Positions 35,170-46,797 are shown, numbered from the stretch's first letter. The stretch: DNA of 64,000 bases from Tuctoria greenei (GCA_036927565.1 JAYESD010000001.1:17236001-17300000); one strand, 5' to 3'. Notes: a model not told the origin generated them from the sequence alone. A program made the numbers and translations.

Positions 35170-35310
35170 ACAGCCACTGACTCTAGATACGCTATTCAGA
35201 CACACTCAACACACACGAGCCTTCGTAGCTCATGGGACAGTAATACAACTCTCACCATGGAGTAGGGTGTTACGCTCCAACGACCCAAACCACGTTAAAC
35301 CACCGTCTCA
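35170..35310 (+). repeat. Gypsy LTR fragment D, right half
   Basis: CATGGAGTAGGGTGTTACGC at 35255-35274 and the following CCACGTTAAACCACCG match the terminal part of the LTRs ending at 2671 and 11270. Joined with 26246-26355 it makes a fragment of only about 250 bp, so U3 is missing. Confidence 0.6.
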
Positions 35311-36260
35311 CCGTCTCTCATACATGCGACCTCACCGGAGACTAGACCCCACCTAAAAAATAACCTACGGGGGCTGCGACTAAGCAGGTCCGAGGGAAGT
35401 ATCGCAAGAACACTTCGACATCAGCATTTCAGTAATATGTATGTTCTAATATTTTACAATAACAGGTCTTAGCTCGACAGAACGGCCAAAAGATTGCGAT
35501 TTCAGCGGGGCAGCTGCCACAGACGCCCCAAACACAGGTGCCCCTGCCACAGGTAATCAACTCTTTAATTTTTTCATATTCATTCAACATACACAAGCTT
35601 AAGACAAAGTCAGTGGATGGTAGAGAGAGAAGGGGTGGAAGATAGGGTGAGGGAGATATATAGAGAGAGTGAGAGAGAGATGGAGTAAGAGAGACAGAGA
35701 GAGGGAGAGATAGAGTGGGAGACTGAGTGGTAGATAAGAGGGAGAGAGGGAGTGCGAGAGATAGAGGGTGAGAGTGAAAGAGAGATAGAATTGTACAGAA
35801 GATGTAGAGAGGGAGTGCGAGAGAAGGGTGAGAGTGAGAGAGAGAGAAGGAGAGGAAGGATGCTAGAGAGGGAGAGAAAGAGAGTGAGAGAGAAAGAGGG
35901 GATGGATGGTACAGAGAAACAGGAAGAGAGTGAGAGAAAGGATGGATGGTAGAGAGATAGGAACAGAATGAGAGAGCAAGGTGATGGATGGTAGAGAGAA
36001 AGGAAGAGAGTGAGAGAAAGAGAAAGTAAGAGAGATCCGAATCCGAAACATGTCTAACTACTCATGTGGTTTTGCAAGGTTCGGTGACGGTGGCTCAAAT
36101 TCCATCACCACAGCTACTGGTACCGGAGAGGACGCGCAGAGACGAGCTCATCGGCTCCGGAGGTAGTCGAGGGCTAGTGTGTAGCCCATTTGTAATTTGT
36201 GTTGTGTTTGATGTGTTTGAAGTTGTTTATGACTATTTACAGCTTCTGTGAATGCATATT
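35311..36260 (+). pseudogene. CACTA-1 TnpA-like gene, 3' exons
   Basis: The frame left at WPSLI (26245) can be resumed here: after the repeated CCGTCTCTCATAC the sequence is open to about 35430 with a donor GTAATATG. A second exon (about 35466-35552) reads VLARQNGQKIAISAGQLPQ and is glutamine/proline-rich. After an intron containing the GA-rich tract, the last exon (from about 36079, acceptor TTTGCAAG) reads SVTVAQIPSPQLLVPERTRR and stops at 36249-36251. Position just before a CACTA 3' end supports the second-ORF interpretation. Confidence 0.45.
35610..36045 (+). repeat. GA-rich microsatellite
   Basis: About 430 bp of GAGAGA, GGGAGA and GGATGGATGGTAGAGA units on the plus strand, with an imperfect higher-order repeat near 35890-36010. 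It lies in the predicted intron of the CACTA-1 gene. Long ORFs here are low-complexity artefacts. Confidence 0.85.
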
Positions 36261-36319
36261 GTGTATATGTTTGTTCTATGACCTGACCATCGTGTCAGAG
36301 TTGTCGGTTTCTATTTTTT

Positions 36320-36699
36320 CGTAAAAAAATGCAAACCTTATTTACAATGGCTTGGGCAGTGTCCATCGTAAATAAGGCTATGTTATTTACAACGGCCACT
36401 GCCCAGGCCATCGTAAGTTAGCCTTGTTATTTATGATGTTAAGTCTCGATCGTCGTAAATAAGGTGGCCCATCCCATGACGTGGCACAGGCTCTTATTTA
36501 TGACGGCTACGGGCTACCGTCGTAAATAAGCTAATTTATGATGTGGTCATCATAAATTAGCTTATTTATGACAATTTAATTGTCTCGACTAATTACTGTC
36601 GTAATAAAGCGAAAACCATCCTAAATAAGTGAATTACGATGATTTAGGACTTAACTATGATGGTTGCAGCCGTCGTAAGTTAGTCGTATTCTTGTAGTG
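36320..36699 (+). mobile_element. CACTA-1 3' subterminal repeats and terminal inverted repeat
   Basis: At least ten copies of a motif like TTATTTACGACGGCC, in both orientations, form hairpins (for example TTATTTATGACGGCTACGGG paired with CCGTCGTAAATAAG near 36494-36530). The block ends ATTCTTGTAGTG, the inverse of the CACTACAAGAAT terminus. Subterminal arrays of this sort are TnpA binding sites in CACTA elements. The next bases TTT are the likely 3-bp target duplication, since the related sequence at 59449 reads CCATTTGTCATTATGG without the element. Confidence 0.85.
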
Positions 36700-36977
36700 T
36701 TTGTCATTATGGTCCACTATAGGTGATTGAAAACTGGATATTAAATATAGATATGCAGCCTAAGATTTTTATAATACAGACCCTAAAAGGTAGATTGCTA
36801 AATCCAATGCTAAAACCAAGAGGCACTTGGACTGAATCAGCTTTTATGCCATCTGAAAGGAGGTTTATCCTAGTGTTAAGTACTCGAAGTAACACTACTC
36901 ATATTCTAAGTTCGATTCCCAGTAGGAGCAAATTTCATGCTGAAATTCACAATACTAAATGTAAGTACTCTAAAAAT
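36700..36977. repeat. Repeat R1, copy 1
   Basis: GTCATTATGGTCCACTATAG near 36703 and the following 170 bp match 59452-59560 and 59718-59760 with scattered differences. No ORF is supported. It separates CACTA-1 from CACTA-2. Confidence 0.75.
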
Positions 36978-37230
36978 CACTACAGGGGAACCCATCATTT
37001 GTGACGGCTGGCCGTCGCAAATAGATTAACTTGCGATGGCCCACACGAGTCTGTCGCAAGTAAGAAATCCATCGCACATATAAGCTCAAATTGTGACGGC
37101 CAGCCCAAACGCCGTCGCACATTAGACGGTCGTCACAAATGTGTTCTTAACTTGCGACGCCCAATCTCACGCTGTCGCAATTTACGTTATTTGCAATGGC
37201 CAACCCTAGGGACCGTCGCAAATGTTCCGA
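36978..37230 (+). mobile_element. CACTA-2 5' end: terminal and subterminal repeats
   Basis: CACTACAGGGGAACCC marks the terminus (possible 3-bp flank AAT). It is followed by at least six copies in both orientations of a TTGCGACGGCC-type motif (TGTGACGGCTGGCCGTCGCA at 37000-37019). The repeat sequence differs from CACTA-1, so it is a separate family. Confidence 0.85.
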
Positions 37231-38607
37231 TATACCCCATGTCCACTCGGCTCGACTCGCTCCCGCGCCACCAACTCCGCTCACACGCCTCGTTCCCGCA
37301 CCGCTGCCTACCTCGCGTGTCGCCACCATCGTCGCCCCCCCCCCCCCTCCCCATCGGGCGACCCTGTTGCCACCTAGGCCCCGACGCCGCCCCGTTGCCA
37401 CCTCATTGTTGCCACCCCATCGCCGCCCCGTCGTCACCGCCCCGTCGCCGCCTCCCTCAAGCCCCGTCGTTGCCTCCCCGATGTCGCCCTGTTGCCGCCT
37501 CCCAGGCGCTGCCCCATTGCCGCCTCCCCCAAGCCGGCTACCTCCCACTCCATTGTTAGGTTAAATTTTCTTCTTCTCCATTCCCACTTTATTGCTAGTT
37601 AGGTTGATGCATACAATTTGTGATGCTTATGAATAGTGATCAATGCATAGAATTTGTGATGCTTATAAATTGTTCTTGTTTAGGTGATGCATACATTTGC
37701 TTATATTTATGTTTAGTTGATAAATTTGCTTATGTTTAGGTGATGCATACATTTTTCTTAAGTTTATGTTTGGAATAAAATTTTTTATGATTAGGTTTAG
37801 TTGGTTTGCATTATGTTTGCATTTACATGTTATTGCTATGCTTGATATGCTTAGGTTTATTTAAATTACTTGAGTGCTTAAGTACTATATATATACATCT
37901 AAACGGGCTTCAAGCCAGGTAGAACCGGCACAACTCGTTTAGAGCACAACATGGCCCATTTAGTGGTAAGGTAAAGGATCCACCTAGACGCGCACGGAGA
38001 CAAACGACGACAGTGAGGACGACAAGCACTCGCAACGCGTGGATGGCAAGGACTCGCAATGTACGATGGCCTAAACCCTAAAGTCGTCTTAAGTTAATGA
38101 TGGGCTCCGATAAGGCACAACGTGCTCTCTCTCGTTCTTTCCTCTTTCTCTTTCTCGTTCTTTCCTCTTTCTTTGAAATGACACAAAAATGAAAGATTAA
38201 CGTACCTTGTACATTTGCGTTACTTGTTTCAAAACCGGCCCGTCTCACATGCGTTACGCATCTGAGGCCTATTAGTTCGGAATTGTCCCTTTTTAGACAG
38301 TCTGAGAGTGACCGAGGGGCCGTAGCTTGTGACGAGATGCGAGTCTGGATCTGGACTAGATTTTGATGACAAAACCCTGTTGTTCTATACTTCACCATTT
38401 TCGGGCGTGCAGTGGAGAACATCGGGGTTATGCTGCCGAAATTTCGTCTGGATCCAGACCGCGCATCTCGTCATGAGAACGCTCTGCTCGGTCACTCTTG
38501 GGTGGGTTTATGATATTTTCGTTCCAATAGATGTAGGGTCGTGAAATTAAACAATGTATGAAATAACAACAATTTCTCTCTGGCTTTATACTATAGATTA
38601 GTTAAAT
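37231..38607 (+). other. CACTA-2 leader, no supported gene
   Basis: The first 330 bp are C-rich low-complexity DNA (CGCCGCC and CCCCGTC units, with a run of 11 C near 37337) in which both strands are open by composition. The remainder to 38607 is AT-rich and has no recognisable coding sequence. Confidence 0.5.
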
Positions 38608-39300
38608 ATGGGTGAAGACCGCAGTTGGATGTATACTTGTTGGAAGAGAAGAACTAGTAGGCACTTTGATGAGTGGTTTGCCAAGTTAGATCAATTTTTG
38701 GATTGAGAATTTCCGTTGTCAAAGGATGATAAGGTGTGGTGCCCATATACGAAATGCTGAAACACCAAGTTTTTGAACAGAATAGAAGTTTCGATGCACT
38801 TGGGTCGAAATGGTTTCATGCCATATTATGACGTGTGGACCTTCCACGGCGAGACTAAATCCTGAGTCGTAGAAGAAGTGGATGAGGATGATGATAGCAT
38901 GGGGGTTGATAGGATGGATGAGATGCTAGAAGCTATGGAAGCGAAGGATCCTCTTACAATGGAGGCAGACAAGTTCTTCGAGCAACTCAAGGCATCAGAA
39001 CAGCCGTTGCATGAACACACGGATGTGACCATCCTCGTTTTCATGACCAGATTTATGGCAATTAAGTACTTCTTTTCCATCAACTGCTACAACTATTTCA
39101 TGAAATTGATCTGTGATATCCTTTCACAACCTCACAAAGCACTTAAATATATGTATTAGTCGAAGAAATTGATATCTGGTTTCGGTATGGACTGTAAGAA
39201 AATTGATGTGTGCCCAGACAACTGCATGCTAATTTGGAAAGAGCACGGCAACGAGAACACGTGCTTGAAATGTGGTAAACCGAGGTATGGAGTAATTGTT
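38608..39300 (+). pseudogene. CACTA-2 transposase N-terminal part (TnpD-like)
   Basis: Translation from ATG 38608 shows the transposase-associated domain (PF13963): SWMYTCWKRRTSRHFDEW, then KVWCPYTKC (the CPC/CNN-type zinc ligands partly lost, one at a stop), and VWTFHGET. The start of the main transposase domain (PF02992) follows: GMDCKKIDVCPDNCMLIWKE near 39185-39245 and CLKCGKPRYG near 39262. At least four in-frame stops are visible. Most of the catalytic core is missing because sequence jumps soon after 39300 to later domains, so this is an internally deleted element. Confidence 0.75.
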
Positions 39301-39559
39301 CAAGTAAGTGTTTGTCCTACATTTATGCTAATCAACATATTTTGCTATACATGTATTCTGAAAAGTGTTTTTCACATTCAACGAGTTCCACAGACAATCT
39401 TGGCCACATAGGCATCAACCTATGGTCAAACAAGTAGAAGGGGTGCGATGAGAAGAATTAAATGGAGGGTTGGGTTTCCCTATCCTGGTTTCGAGATTAT
39501 GTAATACTCTCTCATCTTCATTATGTTATAATTTACTATTATTAAAGAAGTATTCTTTT

Positions 39560-40260
39560 AAATTATGATCATTTTTGACAGTGCATGACTCACAACGTCA
39601 ATAAAGATTTGTGCCAGCTATCTTATTGATTGGTGAATGTTAGAAGCTATGGTCAATATGACATAAATGGTTTGATTCTGTACAACTCATTTTGAAGCTC
39701 TTCGTCCTCTCGCGGCAACATCAAATTCCAGTGTTGTGACGAGGAAAATTGACACTCAAGGGCATGAGACCAATTTTTATGGGATCATTAACAAAATCCT
39801 TGAATTTACTTTTACCAGAAATAAGACACTTCGAGTTGTCTTCTTTGATTGTGATTGGTTTGATAGCACTCATGGAACTCGAGAAAACCAATTTGGAATG
39901 GTGAAAGTCAAACACAAGGACTGACTATGAGGTTACGATAGATTTATCCTCGCACACCAAGCGGAGCAAGTGTCTTATCTACCTTATGAATGCATAAAGC
40001 TTAGGGTTTGGTGGGTGGTATATAAGGTGAATCCTCGTGAGCGGTTATATACTCCTGGAGATCATGGTTACCATGATAGTGAAGACGTTGAAGAAGTGTG
40101 CCAAGAAGAAGAGTTGCCAGACATTTTTATCATCGAGCCTAGTGCAGGACTCGATCAATTAGTTGGAGATATTGAAGATGTAGAGACAGATGATATGCTA
40201 AAAACAAAAATGGTAACAGGTCACGATGGAAGATCGTTGGGCTTGTTTAAGGAGTAGGTC
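39560..40260 (+). pseudogene. CACTA-2 transposase C-terminal part (DUF4216-like)
   Basis: Order of motifs: RSYGQYDINGLILYN near 39643-39690, FYGIINKILEFTFTRNKT near 39775-39827, VVFFDCDWFDSTHG near 39835-39873, then FILAHQAEQVSYLPY near 39943-39985 and WWVVYKVNPRERLY near 40011-40050. This is the DUF4216 block that closes CACTA transposases. Two frame changes lie between 39690 and 39925. The acidic C-terminus runs to the TAG at 40255-40257. Confidence 0.7.
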
Positions 40261-40377
40261 ACATGACAATGATGTTGATGAATTTTGAAAGTGGTTACAA
40301 GTCACGTTTTCTTCAAGATAGTAACATGAATTTTGTATATCTTATTTGCATATTTACTGATTATTGCTTAAAACAGG

Positions 40378-41655
40378 ATGGCATTAAAGAAGGGTAAGGA
40401 GGTGGCGGGGACGAAGGGGTTCTTCCTCTCTAGTGTAGAGGACACATTCGTTGGTGCCTCATCGACTGGGAGCAGACGCTCTCAGCTACTAGGTCATGTT
40501 CTGACCAGCTCTAGGACTTCGTCAGAGTAGCGCACATAGGTAAATTTCTCTAGTCTTTGAAAAATTCTTAAAAACGAATTTCTAATTAACCTTACTTATG
40601 AATCATTTGAATGTTGCAGTCCTCACCGACTTACTAAGAGGCTAGGACACCAGTTGAGCCTGGCTACCCTTCGGTGAGCCAGCCCTCGGCTGGCAAGCCT
40701 TCAGTTGCTCATCCCTCTGGCTCGATAGGTGACGAGCCTTCTGGGTCACCAGACGTGGTGCTCGAGTAGAGGCGACGGACGAGGATGACTCACTTTGTCA
40801 TTCCTTCTCTAGTCCCTTCACCGAGAATTGTGATTTGGCCAGTTGGAGACAGGTAATAAAATTGTAGTGTTCAATTCTAGTTTATGTTGGTTATTTTAGT
40901 AATTAATCAATAAATATCTTTCAGAGTTTGGTACAACGCATTTTTCACCAGTGACAGACACCACAAACCGGTGAATGGTGTCCTCGGGTCCTTAGTGCGT
41001 ATGCACTATCCCGAGGTCATCGACGGGGTGTCTGCTACTATGTGGGAGGACTACGCACGCGCTCCTCACCAGGAGCATCGCAACATTCAGGAGTCCATAT
41101 GGGCTGATTTTATAGTAAGTATGTTAAATAAAGTTTTTAAGTTTGAACTCTTAAACACTTTTAATGAACATCTCTTCAATATAATCTTTATTATAGGAAA
41201 AGTATATTTTAGAGGACACGAACGACCCTCGCATATTTGATCATGCGAGGAAAGTGTTTCACTTCGGTGCTGGGAAGGCAATTTAGCAAGCTTTGTCGAA
41301 TGATCATATTCAAATTATCAGTGAGTACTTGAAGGCAAACTAACTTGATGTGCGGCACTTTCAGAAGGAGAGCGAAAAGCACCTGACGGAGGAGTGCGCA
41401 CAGGTACGTGAGGTGTAGTAAATATTATTTCTGATAATTTTGTCAATGGTATTTTTAACGACCTACAAATATGTGTAGCGCCACGTGAGCTGGTCGCGGG
41501 GTTGACCCAATGCATATCAGGCGCTTTGTCGGTACTGGGCTAGCGATGAGTTCAAAGCTAAGTCCGGCAAGGCTCGGGGATACAGAGGGGTCGACGGGAA
41601 GCACAAACACGGCCAAGACAGTCACTTGCATTTAGCTAGACGCATGGTAAGTGTG
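40378..41655 (+). pseudogene. CACTA-2 second gene (TnpA-like, PF03004 type)
   Basis: Exons are interrupted by short introns with GT..AG ends. They read MALKKGKEVAGTKGF (40378), WYNAFFTSDRHHKPVNG near 40930-40980, RMHYPEVIDGVSATMWEDY near 40999-41055, a segment ending FHFGAGKAI near 41260-41285, and finally LCRYWASDEFKAKSGKARGY near 41524-41583 with KHGQDSHLHLARRM. The last segment is typical of plant Ptta/En/Spm transposases. It ends at a donor-like GTAAGT (41647) just before foreign DNA, so the 3' part and the right terminus are lost. Stops occur near 41283 and 41341. Confidence 0.75.
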
Positions 41656-42720
41656 TAACACTAGGCCTATGTCCAAACCGGAGCTCATATGGTGTTTTAC
41701 CTAGCTTAGCGCGCAAGAAAACACGATTTGAGACATAACAAGCAGTTGCAATCGCATCAGCCCGAAATTTCCTAGGAGTTTGATATTAATCAAGCGTAGT
41801 CATAGCCATCTCAACTAAGGTTTTGTTCTTTCATTCTACAACACCGTTTTGTTGAGGTACATATGGTGAAGAAAATGATGATCTATTCCATTTTCAGCAC
41901 AAAAGTGATCAAAAGATTGATTTTTAAATTCGGTTTCGTTATCACTTCTAAAATCTTTAAAGATCCTGGGTGAACAATTAATAATCTAAGAAATAAAGTT
42001 CTAAAGTGACTAAAAGCTTCATTCTTAGATGCCATAAAGTAAGCCCAAGAGTATCGAGAATAATCATCAACAATCACAAAAACATGCCATTTACCTCCGA
42101 AGGAATGAACGCGTGAAGGTCCTACGGTATCAAGGTGCAAAAGTTGGCTCAGTTCAGTTGTCATGATCATTGTGAGAGAAGTATGTGAACCTGCAACCAT
42201 CTTAGCATGTCTACAAGAAGAGCACACAATTTCTTTGTCCCATTTAAGCTTAGGCATCCGACGTATGCGATCAAGAGCACTAACACGCGTTAGATGATCA
42301 AAGCCTACGTGACCAAGTCTACGATGCCAAAAATATAAGTCTTTTGAATCATTAGCAACTAGACACCTATAATTAGAGAAAGACATATCAAAATCATCTT
42401 TAAAAACTTTCTCAAACCGAGACATGTTAAAAATAATCTCACTATTTGAATTTACAACTTTGCAGCAATTTTTAGTGAAAATAATTTCCAGATTTTCATC
42501 TAGCAGTTGTGAAACAGAAATCAAGTTGTATTTTAAATTTTTAACAAGTGCCAAATCCTTCAAAGTGTAGTGATTATTTACTCTAACCGAACCCTTAGCA
42601 ATTATAGGAGTTGAAGAATTATCGGCAAAAGTAACATTCTCTACACGTGACTCAAAAGAGAGGGAGGTGACTCAAAAGAGAGGGGGGAGAACCATTCTTT
42701 GTTACCGGTCATGTGGCATG
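41656..42720 (-). pseudogene. Sirevirus B integrase and protease end (truncated)
   Basis: Reading leftward: a protease-region motif WIVDSSCSCHMTGNKEW near 42690-42745 (DSG changed to DSS), then LKYNLISVSQLLDENLEIIF near 42480-42540, WHRRLGHVGFDHL near 42280-42320, zinc ligands CSSCRHAK near 42200-42225, HLDTVGPSRVHSFGG near 42085-42140, and beyond a frame change YVPQQNGVVE near 41850. The last readable motif is KTPYELRFG near 41690. RT and RNase H are absent; the ORF is cut at about 41656 where CACTA-2 begins. Confidence 0.8.
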
Positions 42721-42999
42721 AACAACTTGAATCCACAATCCAAATTTTCTCCTTCCTCAAGCGTGTAACCTATATAGAAGCACAATACGTCGATGACTCA
42801 GTACTGGGGTTAGTCAAAAGGCATTTAGGAATCCAGTACTGAGTCACACGACGTCCAGCAGGAATAACACACGAAAGCTGAGATAAAACAGCAGGTTTAT
42901 GAGCCAAGGCTTGAGGATTTTTGTACCCAACTACTATCCTATGAGATGTTACATGTGTAGACAAAAAATAGTAGGTTTGGGAGCAACCTTTGCATGTTT

Positions 43000-45042
43000 T
43001 TGACTCATTACAGCAGATTTCATGTTCTTATCATTCGGTTTAGCAAGTGCAGCAAATTTTGCATGAAAGTTATGAGATCTAGCAATCATTCTTTCCTTTT
43101 CTGTTGTTTAGCTAGTCTATAATAAAAATCTATGACATGACCATCTCTACCATAGTAGGTACAATGAAATTTAACTTTCTGTTCATGTCTAGATGAGCAA
43201 GCAATATTTTTATTTGAAACTGAATGAGACAACACTCCTACAGATTTGAAAACCACTTCTTTTTGTTTAGGAACTGTTTGAACCAAACCACTTCCTAATT
43301 ACTTTACAATTTTAGGTGGATGAGCCTTAGCATGAGCATGAGAATCAAAACCTAAACCAGTTTTATCATTACAAGACTTGGAAGAATTCAGCAGCAAATT
43401 TAGGTTCTTATTCCCATTACAAAACCGATCTAATGTCCTATGCATGTCATCAAGTTTATTGGACAAATCAAGGCAATTTTCACATAAAGTTTTTCCTTTT
43501 AATTTGCAATTGGAACAATAATTAACTTCATGAGAATGTAAAGCATTGTTCAATATAGTAATTTCATTCATAGCATCTTGTAGTTTCTTAAATCACAAGT
43601 AGAACAATCCAAATCAATTGTAGAACAACTAGCTTCTTTCAAGTTTTTATCATTAAGTGCAGCAAGCACTTTTTTGTTTCAATTTCTAACTCAAGTTTAT
43701 CACGTGTGGAGGTGTGCGCACTTCTTAATGAGGACAATTGTTCATATATTAATTCAAATGAGGAACAAGAATCATCACTAGGAATCAAAGATTTCAAAAC
43801 ATTAATTTTAGATTCTAGTGACTCAATTTTAATAGTATTGTCCATAAGCTTTTTGTCCTTTTTCTTAACTATAACAGTGGCACGAGAAATACCATCACAC
43901 ATTTCTTTGCAAGTAGGACATACCTCTTCATTATCGCTATTGTGTTCAGCCTCCTCCATACTTGATCTTGACTTGCCCGCCATGAAGCACAAGTTTGCCA
44001 AATCATCTTCATCTTCGTCACTTCCAATGTCCACATCACTTGAGCCAAGTTCTTGAAGTGTAGAGATAAAATTGCTCACCAATTGACGTCATGTAAAACT
44101 CTTCTTTTTCTTCGTATCTTTTGCAGAGGAGTGCTTCGTCCTTGTTTGCTTTTCATCTCAGGAAGTAGGACCTGAAAGCTTAGGGCAATATGAACGAAAA
44201 TGTCTTGTCTTACCACATTCGAAACATCGTTGAGGTCCGGAGCTTCCTCTCCTTCGAGTTCTCACATTTTGCAATGCTTTTGAGAACCTAGTAGAGAGAA
44301 GTACTAGCTCCTCCTCTGGAAACTCCTCAATCTATTCAAGGGTTAGAGAGGACAACAAAGCAAGTGTACCACAAGATGAAGATTGGTCGGATCTAGGCAT
44401 ATCACGTTGAGAAACAAATGCAAGAGACTTGTTCGAGTTCTTATGTGAGATTATGTCAATTTCATGAGTTTTTAATTTAGAATAAAGAACATTTAATGTA
44501 AGTGTACTCATGACAGTAGAATCATAAATGGATGTGACTTTCATCTCCCAAATTAACATGTCTAATGCACTTAGTAATTGCCTAGCATTTTCAGCATTTG
44601 AAAAATTAACATTGACGCTACGTAAGTTGCTGTGAATTTTATTAAAGCGAGCAAAAAGGTCATCAATAGACTCACCGGGTTGCATCTCGAAGCGCATGTA
44701 TTCTTTCTTGAACATGTCTTGCCTTACCTCCTTGATCGTGTTGGATCCTTTGTGGTAGTCACAAAGTGCTTTCCACACATCGTATGCAGATCGGAGGTGT
44801 GCAACAGGGTTGAAGTCGCTTTGAGTTAATCCTTGTATGATCAAGTTCTGAGCCTTGATGTTGTTGTCGACATCTCTCATATTCGTAGTTGTAACTTGAT
44901 CATTTGACGGCAGTTCGTAAGGCTTGTATACCTTCTCCCATATTGTGAAGCCTTGAGCTTGGATGAAGGCTTCCATACGTGCCTTCCAAACCTGAAAATC
45001 AATAGCACTAAAGACACAATGTTTTGCGGAGTATTTCTCCAT
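43000..45042 (-). pseudogene. gag: Sirevirus B gag, copy 1
   Basis: ATG at 45042 starts MEKYSAKHCVFSAIDFQVWK; the capsid part (ALCDYHKGSNTIKEVRQDMF) is open to 44332. A CCHC knuckle CFECGKTRHFRSYC is intact near 44185-44230. The long coiled-coil part follows over two frames (ELIYEQLSSLRSAHTSTRDK near 43720-43780, then CENCLDLSNKLDDM near 43445-43490 and KTGLGFDSHAHAK). A second knuckle near 43130-43175 is damaged (CTYYGRDGHVIDFYY, two Cys to Tyr changes). The extended gag with coiled coil and the CENC...LGF motif are hallmarks I associate with Sirevirus gag. Confidence 0.8.
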
Positions 45043-45088
45043 GATGATTAGTCAAAATATGTGCAAATCACAAAGATTAGAGCATTGT

Positions 45089-45101
45089 GGCTCTGATTCC
45101 A
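45089..45101 (-). other. Primer binding site, Sirevirus B copy 1
   Basis: On the minus strand TTGGAATCAGAGCC, a one-base variant of TGGTATCAGAGCC, lies directly after the LTR end. Confidence 0.75.
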
Positions 45102-45103
45102 AT

Positions 45104-46797
45104 TGTAGGATCGAAGAGCACATGAAAAGCTACTAGAGGAGGGATCAATGGTAGATTTAAACTTTTTGAGCGAGAGCAATGAAAACCCCTTGGTAGAAAA
45201 ATGATGCGTTAAAGAAATCATGTGTGAGACTAATCTCAACGTGTTTCACTGTGACAAAAGTGATAGATATCAGAGATAATCATGTCACGAATATGACACA
45301 ATAAGAATCACTCAAATCCGTCGAGAGAAACTCAATTTACGACTGAAAGATCGAACAAAGGTCAATCTGTTCCACGTGAGAGAAAACAGATCTATAATAC
45401 TGCAAAGAAGCTTGTGTAGATCAAAAACCACAAATCCAATGACCGTGAAATTTAACATATGATAGATAATAAAGTTGTGAAGACAACCCAAAAAGAATCA
45501 TGTCAATTGGATCTGTAAAACTCGAGTTATGCTAAAACCACCAAAGAAAGGTAGTGTTGTGCAGAAAACTCGATGAGAAAAACTTGTCTGCAACAAGTCG
45601 GACGAAAAAGGCACAAAAGTTCCTTTAAACTATGAATTTTATTTAATAGAACACAAGAGGGACAGCCCCAAAGTCGTGCCCCACGAGCTCTGGCTTCCCT
45701 TGATTATATAACCACCCCTTAGGCCAACCCAATCTCAACTAGGACTCTAATCCTACTCAAATCACGAATCGAAACTTTCCATAACTGCTTAGGACTCTTC
45801 TATAGACAGATAGAAGCAATCTTAAGACTTCCAAACAGATTAGAAATGTATACTACATTCCTAAAACAAACAAAATTCGTGACCCACACGAAATCCTATC
45901 ATAACCAACTCAAAACATTCCATATTTGAGTCAAACCTGACTCAGCCGCAGCCTGAGTCCATAACCTAGTCGGTTGGACCTTTCCGACCAATTTTTACGT
46001 CCACATCTCTTCATCACGCCTTGGAACCATGCAGCCACATCCATGCACTCCTTGCACATGTGCAAACACCTTCCAACGACGTCCACGATACATTCATATG
46101 CATTCTTCTTGATTCAAACATGCTGTGCGACCTCCCGATCAACTCAACCACAATTCCTCCCGAACTTGGTTGTTGAACCTCATCTTCTCCCTAAGACTAG
46201 TTCATTGGATCTCGTGACGAGCCATGTCTTGAACTCAAGCAACACCTGCACATGAACAAACAACCAATACTTCCGAGCACAAGTACTTGACTTGACTCTC
46301 GTTAGTTCCAAAACTACAACATATTAGGTGAGCACTTCACATAAGCATGTTGCAAACTATAGCAAAATGATATCAACCATATCAACAAAAATGTACCAAA
46401 AACTTAGCAAATAAATACTAAGCAATCTTTCCAACAATGTAAAGCATGTTCGAAACATTTTACGAAAAAAGGAGGACAATTGCGATCAAGCTCTGAATCT
46501 TGCCGAAACTAACCAGAGCTTGAGCCGGAGCTTACCAAAGCTAGTACAACCTAGCGTCGGAGCTTACCAATGCTAGTACAACCTAGCGCTGGAGCTTACC
46601 AAAGCTAGTACAACCTAGCGTCGGAGCTAGAAAAACATGTCGAAGCTAACCAACATAAGTCGGCCTAGCAAAAACATATCGAAACTTAACAAAGACATGC
46701 CGGAGCTAAAGTCAGACCTTGCTAAAAAGATGTTATGGCAGCATTCAAAAGTTTTATTGTCAAAGCCAATGTATTCAGCACACATAGGTCTCACAGT
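45104..46797 (-). repeat. Sirevirus B LTR, copy 2 (5' LTR of copy 1 gag)
   Basis: On the minus strand it ends CGATCCTACA at 45104 and contains a TATATAAT box at 45704-45711. It aligns with 48422-50034. Its first roughly 20 bp are missing: at 46797 the match to the other copy stops within CACATAG...CTCACA and gag sequence of another B copy begins. It carries a 32-bp tandem repeat not found in the other copies. Confidence 0.8.
46526..46630. repeat. Tandem repeat, 32 bp x 3.2
   Basis: Units start at 46526, 46558, 46590 and 46622 (GGAGCTTACCAAAGCTAG and TACAACCTAGCG parts). They lie inside the distal U3 of the B LTR and include the near-palindrome CTAGTACAACCTAG. Confidence 0.85.

Noticed and set aside
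35752..36051. ORFs in the GA-rich tract (Glu/Arg-rich or Ser/Leu-rich)
   Set aside because: Pure microsatellite translation.
37147..37564. Three overlapping ORFs at the 5' part of CACTA-2
   Set aside because: Low-complexity CCGCC-type composition produces open frames on both strands; no conserved motif.
43706..44056. Plus-strand ORF of 116 codons
   Set aside because: Antisense to the Sirevirus B gag coiled-coil region.
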